Below are positions 8,329 to 17,627 of a stretch of 17,627 nt of DNA, in pieces. Under the pieces are notes generated by a model. It made no database searches, was not told the DNA's origin, and worked only from the letters and a program-made list of their open reading frames with translations. Location of the stretch: contig CALSCO010000268.1 in the NCBI GenBank assembly GCA_943704415.1, positions 1 to 17,627 on the forward strand, written 5' to 3'. How positions within the stretch are numbered: the first letter of the stretch is position 1; every line of letters starts with the position of its first letter. Source of the stretch: Parvularia atlantis (lineage: Eukaryota; Opisthokonta; Rotosphaerida). The translations under genes and the position numbers were made by a program.

Positions 8329-8595
8329 CGTCGCGGCGCGCAACGCACGCTGGATGCGCGTGTTGTTGAACAGCGGCCCGCTCAGCGCCTCGTTCAGGTC
8401 GAGCGTATGGATCGCGCGCTCGCGGCAGTGCTCGAGGATGAGGTCGCACCACAGCTGCCGCTGCTTCTGCCACGTCTCGGCGTTGACCTGCCGTGTGTAC
8501 ATCGGCGGGAAGTCGTGCATCGGCGTCCCGCCCGCCCCTGCGTCCGCGCTGGCCGGCGGTCCGGGCGTCGTCGGTGCGCTCATCTGCGCCACCAT
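7850..8595 (-). CDS. VPS25: VPS25, ESCRT-II complex subunit (3 exons)
   Basis: Exons 8595-8349, 8262-8120 and 8038-7850 encode 192 residues, close to the usual size of about 175-200. VPS25 forms the two arms of ESCRT-II and recruits ESCRT-III (VPS20/CHMP6) on endosomes for sorting ubiquitinated cargo into multivesicular bodies. The family pattern runs the whole length: FPPMYTRQ and Trp/Gln-rich first helix (ETWQKQRQLWCDLIL), PLFNN, FIQQLVSQGNAQW, LIIWRTAEQWASLIDAWV, NNTVVTLYEL, GEDSEGEAFHEL, LLRALEALQKRGKAQIF, and the C-terminal GVKFF. Two winged-helix domains are expected. Two start codons (8595, 8583) are possible. Both introns are longer than others here (86 and 81 nt) because they contain repeats. 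It is divergent from the Rim15-like kinase, with 235 bases between. Confidence 0.93.
8039..8119 (-). other. VPS25 intron 2 with a tandem duplication
   Basis: The intron (donor GTGCGTCG, acceptor CGGCAG) falls exactly between AW and VQKRG of VPS25. Near the acceptor, a 14-base unit, GCCGTGCGCCGTGT, is repeated in tandem at about 8041-8068 on the plus strand, explaining part of its unusual 81 nt length. Confidence 0.75.
8291..8326 (-). repeat. CTG triplet array (12 units) inside VPS25 intron 1
   Basis: Twelve perfect CAG units on the plus strand (CTG in the VPS25 sense direction) sit inside intron 8263-8348. Without these 36 bases the intron would be 50 nt, the typical length in this window. 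Other frames read it as Gln, Ala or Leu runs, but VPS25 similarity on both sides shows it is spliced out. Confidence 0.85.
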
Positions 8596-8830
8596 GCGTG
8601 CGCGCGCGTCCCAGTCAGTCGTTACGATCGGTTGCCAAGCAATATTGTGTTGTTTGGCCGCTTCATTTCGCGCTGTTGCCGTCGCCCCCCGCGCGCGCTG
8701 GCGACGCACGCGCTCTGCGCCTTGCCTCTCTTCCCCGTCCTGCACTGCCCTTTGCTCTTCCTCTGCCCACTGGCCTCGCAGCCCCGGAACCGTCCGGCTG
8801 AAACGCGTGCGTCTCAGGCCGTGCACTGCG
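8596..8830. promoter_or_regulatory. Divergent promoter between VPS25 and the Rim15-like kinase
   Basis: These 235 bases must contain both promoters. A less GC-rich patch near 8625-8672 (TTACGATCGG... ATATTGTGTTGTTTGG) lies about centrally and is the likeliest core region. No known element was recognised with confidence. Confidence 0.4.
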
Positions 8831-13479
<4,649 letters not shown>

Positions 13480-13564
13480 AGTACCTTTTTCCATGTTACC
13501 GCAGCGTGCGATCAATGGGTGCGGGTGTGAGGGCGGCAAGTGCGTGCATTCAACAAACGAACTC
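13480..13564. terminator. Shared 3' region of two convergent genes
   Basis: Only 85 bases separate the stop codons of the kinase (plus) and the histidine phosphatase (minus). The sequence is less GC-rich and includes a short T run after the kinase stop. Both transcripts must end in or past this gap. No consensus poly(A) signal was recognised. Confidence 0.4.
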
Positions 13565-14423
13565 TCAAGAGCGCGGATCAAAAAGGTCGGCGATGTGCTC
13601 GATCGAGGCCAGCTGCTCGAGCGTCCAGCCGGTGCCGCTACGAGCCAGGCGCGTGATGCTGCTGTACGGCGGGAGCAGGTGCTTGGCGTCGGGCACGAGC
13701 GCGAGGTAGGCCGCCTCGCATGTCGCACCGTGTCCGACAAACAGCACAACGTCGTTCGGCCGCGCCGTCTCCACGAGGTACTCGACGACGCGCCGCACGC
13801 GCTCGTTGACGTGGTTGGTGCCGTCGCACTCGGTGAAGGCGCGGCTGTTCTGGCACAGGCCGCAGTCGCAGCCCGCGATCAGCCTGGCCGGGTCTAGGCT
13901 CTCGGGGAAGACGAGGGAGAAGCGCGAGACGTAGCCCGTGTCGATCAGCGGGAACTCGCTCGCGGCCAGGCGCAGCGCGTCGGCGACCGTCGTGCCGTGC
14001 GGGCGCTCATCGACTGCGAGGCGCGGTGAGCCGCACGCGGCACGCTGATCGCGCACAGAGGCAGGAACGCACACCACGCCGCGTTCATCATCTCGCCGCA
14101 GCCGTCCTCGACACCGATGCGCACGGCGCCGCCGAGGCCCTCGGCCACCGCGTGCGCCGTCTGGAGGCAGCGGTAGAACGGCGAGGCGACGATGCGCGTG
14201 ATGCCGGCGTCGCGCAGCGCCAGGCCCGTGCGCCGCGCCTGCTCGAGGCCGCGCGCCGACAGCGGCGGGTTGTGCGGCTGCGTGGCCGTCAGCTTCCACG
14301 TCGGATCGACTGCGCCGCCGACGCGCGTGTGAGCGGACGCGAGGTGCAGCGGACGCCGAGCGCACCGTGGTCGATGCGCTCGCCGTGGCGCACGAGGAGC
14401 AGCCGCATCGCGCTCGCGGGCAT
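13565..14423 (-). CDS. Histidine phosphatase (phosphoglycerate mutase-like) superfamily protein (3 exons)
   Basis: Exons 14423-14366, 14309-14073 and 14013-13565 give 247 residues. The branch 1 histidine phosphatase core is complete: LLLVRHGER with phospho-acceptor His13 and Arg12, LSARGLEQA, SPFYRCLQT with Arg66, Glu92 in EDGCGE, and the second catalytic histidine in FVGHGA (His193). The RHGERID start and the GEMMNAAW region resemble the phosphatase domain of UBASH3/Sts proteins and related fungal and protist proteins more than glycolytic mutase; the SH3 and UBA parts of UBASH3 are absent. Expected to be a cytosolic phosphatase of unknown substrate. A Cys cluster (CDCGLCQNSRAFTEC) in exon 3 is unusual and could bind metal. 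The second Met (14408) would start directly at MRLLLVRHGE and is an equally likely start. Confidence 0.88.
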
Positions 14424-14736
14424 GCACTTGGCCTGGCTGGGAAGCAGCGCGCTCACATCTGTCGCCTTTGTAGCGCGGCTACCTTGCAAATGTGCGTCAT
14501 TCCGCATCACGTTAACCGTGGGGGGGCCAGTGCTCAGTGCTAGTCCCGTCTGTTCCAGCTGCTCTTGCGCGGCCAGGGCATGACGCGCTTTCACAAACAG
14601 CCCGCCCGCGCGACAGCGCGCATCCGGTGGTGTGCGGGTCGGCCTTCGCCAGCGTTCGCCGGCATTAGCGCCGCTCATTGGGAACTGTGCATATCACACA
14701 GCCTAGCGGCCATAACCGTCGCCTGGCTGGGAATCG
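14424..14736. promoter_or_regulatory. Divergent promoter region with a 13-base repeat at each end
   Basis: These 313 bases lie between the starts of the histidine phosphatase and the TBC gene. The sequence GCCTGGCTGGGAA occurs at 14431-14443 and again at 14721-14733, both on the plus strand, each within about ten bases of a start codon. The middle is less GC-rich (AAATGTGCGTCATTCCGCAT near 14488-14507). No gene or RNA was found. Confidence 0.5.
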
Positions 14737-16869
14737 ATGAGCTCCGCCGCGTCGCCCGCGCCGAGCCCCTCGACGGCCGCGCCCAGCGCCTCGCCCGCGC
14801 CGCCGCCGCTATCGTCGTCGTCGTCGTTGCCGTCAGCGGCAGCAGCGGCGGCCGACGGCAGCAGCAGCAGCGCCGCCGACGGGAAAAAGTCGTTCTGGAA
14901 GTGGAGCTCGACGATGAGCGTCCCGGGCAGGTGGCGTGGCGTGGCGCGGCACGGCGGCGTGCGGCGCGTGCGGCTGACGGCGCCCGGCAGCATCCGCGCG
15001 CTGACGACGCGCAGCGGGTCGACGTCGTCGTCGGCGGGGCCCGCGACGCCCACGGCCGTCAGCGCCGCCAAGCCGCGGCTGCGCACGGGGCGCAAGGGCG
15101 CGGCGCCGGCGACGGACGAGCTCGACTGGGATGACTCGGAGGACGACGTGACCGCCGCCTTCGCCTCGCCCGTGGTCGCGCCGGCCAAGTCGCCCGCGCT
15201 GCACGAGGCGCTCGCCGAGCTGCCGCCGCCGGCCCTCGCCGAGCACAGCGCGTCAGCACCCGTCTCGCGCACCGCAACCGCCGGATCGCGCACGCCGCCC
15301 GTGCCGTTTGTGCGCTCGGCGAGCCAGGTGCGCCGCCCTGCCGGCCGCGTCACCGTTTTTACACACGCCGCGCACATGGCCGCAGTCGTCCGCGCCGGGC
15401 GACGGCGGCGCCATCGACAGCGACGTGAGCCTGCCCGACATGAGCAAGCTAACGACGCTGAGGTGCCGTTGCTGATCGCGCACGATGCGCACGCGTATGC
15501 TCACGCGGACGGCGCAGCCCGTCGAGGTCCGTGCCGTCCATCGCCTCGCTCGACGGCAAGCGCATGAAGTTCCGCGCGCTTATGAACGCTCCCGTGATCG
15601 ACATCGGTACGCACGCTGCCGGTGCGGTCGGTCGCGCTCACACGCCGCGCAGACGAGCTGCGCAAGCTCAGCTGGAACGGCATCCCCGACGAGTTCCGCC
15701 CGATCGCCTGGAAGCTGCTCATGGGCTACCTCCCGCTCAGCAAGGAGCGCCGGCACGCCACGCTCGAGCGCAAGCGCCTCGAGTACGTCGACAGCGTCGC
15801 GCAGAACTTTGGCGCGCAGGCGATGGCGCTTGACCAGAAGATCTTCCACCAGGTGCGCCGTGCCGCGTGGGGCCTGCGGCTCGCTGACGCCGGGGCACCA
15901 GATCCATATCGACGTGCCGCGCACCAACCCAGACGTCAAGCTGTTCCAGCACGAGATCGTCCAGCGCTGCCTCGAGCGGATACTCTACGTGCGTGCGCCC
16001 GCGGGGTGCGGCTGGCCGTGCGCTCACCGTGGCGCACGCGCAGGTCTGGGCCATCCGGCACCCGGCGTCGGGGTACGTCCAGGGCATCAACGACCTCGTC
16101 ACGCCGTTCTTCATCACCTTCCTCTCATCGCACATCCCGGACGAGTCGGACCCGGAGCTCGTCGACCCATCTTTGTTCTCGGAGGAGGTCCTCACCACCG
16201 TCGAGGCCGACAGCTACTGGTGCCTGTCAAAGCTGCTCGACGGCATCCAGGTGCGCCTCGTGAGCGCACATGCATGCCAAGGCACGCTCATGCTCACGCG
16301 CGCGTGCGCAGGACAACTACACGCAGTCCCAGCCCGGCATCCAGCGGCGCGTCTTCATGCTCAAGGAGCTCGTGCAGAGGATAGACGGTGCGCACGCGCG
16401 GCCCCGCACGCCCGCCGCTCATCGCCCGCCGCGCAGCCCCGCTCCACAACCACCTGCAGCAGCTCGGTGTCGAGTTCCTCCAGTTCTCGTTCCGGTGGAT
16501 GAACTGTCTGCTCATGCGCGAGATGTCGCTGCGGAGCACTATCCGCATGTGGGACACGTACATGGCCGAGGGCGTCGACGGCTACGCCAACTTCCACCTC
16601 TACGTCTGCGCCGCGTTCCTCATCTCATGGACCAAGCAGCTGCAGAAGATGGACACGAGCGAGGTCTGCGCCGCCCGCGTGCGTGCTTGCACCTGCGGCC
16701 ACTCACGACCGCGACCGCTACCGCGCGCGCACAGGAGATGATGATGTTCCTGCAGGACCTGCCCTCGCAAAGATGGACCAACAAGGAGGTCGAGATCCTC
16801 CTGTCCGAGGCCTACATGTGGAAGTCGCTCTACCAGAACGCGCCCAGCCACCTGCACGCGAACCACTGA
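14737..16869 (+). CDS. TBC1D22: TBC-domain Rab GTPase-activating protein, TBC1D22/Gyp1-like (10 exons)
   Basis: Exons: 14737-14930, 14991-15327, 15386-15462, 15518-15606, 15653-15852, 15902-15988, 16044-16250, 16312-16387, 16437-16678, 16735-16869; 547 residues, close to TBC1D22. The N-terminus is Ser/Pro/Ala-rich but holds the family motif KKSFWK...SVPGSI (about residues 54-66). The TBC domain (about 233-530) has ELRKLSWNGIPDEFRPIAWKLL, the arginine finger IHIDVPR (Arg306), the glutamine finger GYVQGIND (Gln341), FFITFLSSHIP, FRWMNCLLMRE, IRMWDTYMAEG, YVCAAFL and the C-terminal EILLSEAYMWKSLY. Both catalytic fingers are intact, so it should stimulate GTP hydrolysis by a Rab at the Golgi or endosomes (yeast Gyp1 acts on Ypt1). 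The donor of the last intron could be 16664 instead of 16679, and the first intron (60 nt) is in frame, supported by the SVPGSI motif. Confidence 0.92.
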
Positions 16870-16883
16870 CAACATGCTTTGCT

Positions 16884-16950
<67 letters not shown>

Positions 16951-17627
16951 TGCGCGGTGTGTGGTGTGTGATGTGTGGGGGGACAAGCGCGAGAGCTCAG
17001 AACAAAAGCACCTCGTGGCCGTGGAAGCTCGTGGCAGCGATGGTACCGCAGAGACCTTTTCGCGCTTTATGAAGCAAAGTACCCACTTCTCTCCATTTTC
17101 TCACTTTCGTCTGCGCACTCTGCTCCAGTGAGCGATTCCGCTTTGTTTGCTTTTGCACAACATGTTTGCAAGCCTCGGCAAGGTGTCGTGTGTGCGCACG
17201 GTCGGGCAATGTCGCCGGTAACCTCGACGACGTTCGTGTTCTCATCCAAGACCAGACGCCCGTCACGGCAAGCAACGCTCGCGTCTCCGAGTCGTCCGAC
17301 CACCAACGCGGTGACCTCGACCGTCAGGTGGCCGACCTGCAACAAGCAAGCGGTCATCAAGGACATCGCGTCTGGATGGAACTGGAACAGGCCTGGCTTA
17401 TCTCAAGAACCACGAGCACTGCTCGTGATGCGGCGGGAAACCCCTGAGGCTGCCTCGGGCCCGGAGAAAGGTGCCACCAAGGACGACTCGGCTCCACAGT
17501 GACACAAGGAGTTCAGTTTAGGTTTAAAAAGGCACTTTTTGTAAGAGGCGTCAACAACGTTTCAAGCGGTCACCCGCTCGCAATGCACTACTGCAAGGCA
17601 CATCCGCGCACGGAGATCAGTCGCGCC
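16870..17627. other. Region without a convincing gene, 3' of the TBC gene
   Basis: After the TBC stop comes a GT repeat, then about 650 bases that are less GC-rich than the rest. Open frames exist on both strands (plus 16975-17502; plus 17166-17447; minus 17067-17366), but none shows family similarity and their third-position GC is well below that of the real genes here. On the minus strand, TTGCTTGTTGCAG (near 17339-17351) and GTGCGCAC (17204-17197) could be an acceptor and a donor around a short exon, so part of a gene from outside the window cannot be excluded. No tRNA was recognised. Confidence 0.4.
16888..16957. repeat. GT dinucleotide repeat merging into CG-rich alternating sequence
   Basis: About 17 GT units (16889-16922), a one-base interruption, about ten more GT units to 16944, then GCGCGCGTGCGCG. 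Nearly 70 bases of alternating purine and pyrimidine lie 20 bases after the TBC stop codon, probably in its 3' untranslated region. Such sequence can form left-handed Z-DNA. Confidence 0.9.

Noticed and set aside
8281-8330. CAG array considered as a CRISPR or tandem-gene repeat
   Set aside because: It is a simple trinucleotide repeat with no spacers, in a eukaryotic intron.
16664-16734. Alternative donor GTCTGCGC for the last TBC intron
   Set aside because: It is in phase and gives a slightly shorter loop closer to the family, but the intron would be 71 nt with an atypical donor; GTGCGTGC at 16679 gives a typical 56 nt intron. Left open.
17400-17480. Hairpin-like segments (CGAGCACTGCTCG, CCTGAGGCTGCCTCGG) suggesting a structured RNA
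   Set aside because: The stems are short, and I could not match the surrounding sequence to tRNA, U1-U6, SRP, RNase P or other known RNA families.

Overview
This is a compact, GC-rich nuclear segment of a eukaryote, almost certainly a protist or fungus-like microbe. It carries seven genes that I can assemble with good support and one intronless gene that I do not recognise. The evidence for a eukaryote is a VPS25 (ESCRT-II) gene, a TBC Rab-GAP, a class I cyclic nucleotide phosphodiesterase, a Rim15-type AGC kinase, and 57 short introns (44-63 nt, two longer) that rejoin the reading frames exactly. I cannot name the species; an amoebozoan, an early fungus or another GC-rich protist would all fit.

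Layout, left to right: NmrA-like NAD(P)-binding protein (minus, 133-1482); divergent promoter region; unknown Ala/Ser/Gln-rich protein (plus, 1945-3150); multi-pass membrane cyclic nucleotide phosphodiesterase (minus, 3204-6692, 19 exons); small Ser/Pro-rich protein of unknown function (minus, 6901-7522); VPS25 (minus, 7850-8595); Rim15/IREH1-like kinase with zinc finger, AGC kinase domain and degenerate receiver domain (plus, 8831-13479, 19 exons); histidine-phosphatase family protein (minus, 13565-14423); TBC1D22/Gyp1-like Rab GTPase-activating protein (plus, 14737-16869, 10 exons). The last 750 bases hold a long GT repeat and sequence with no convincing gene. Gaps between genes are only 53-462 bases.

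The most unusual property is the splicing signal. The 5' splice site is GTGCG in 45 of the 57 inferred introns, instead of the usual GTRAG. Three introns start with GC, and a CTGAC or CTCAC branch-like motif precedes most CAG acceptors. CAG/CTG triplet arrays occur in exons, where they are read as Ser, Gln or Ala, and in one intron.

The genes do not form one obvious pathway. Two are membrane-traffic factors (VPS25, TBC1D22-like). Two could touch cAMP-linked nutrient signalling (phosphodiesterase, Rim15-like kinase), because yeast Rim15 is inhibited by the cAMP-dependent kinase; any link here is inference only. All exon structures come from signals and protein-family fit, not from transcripts.
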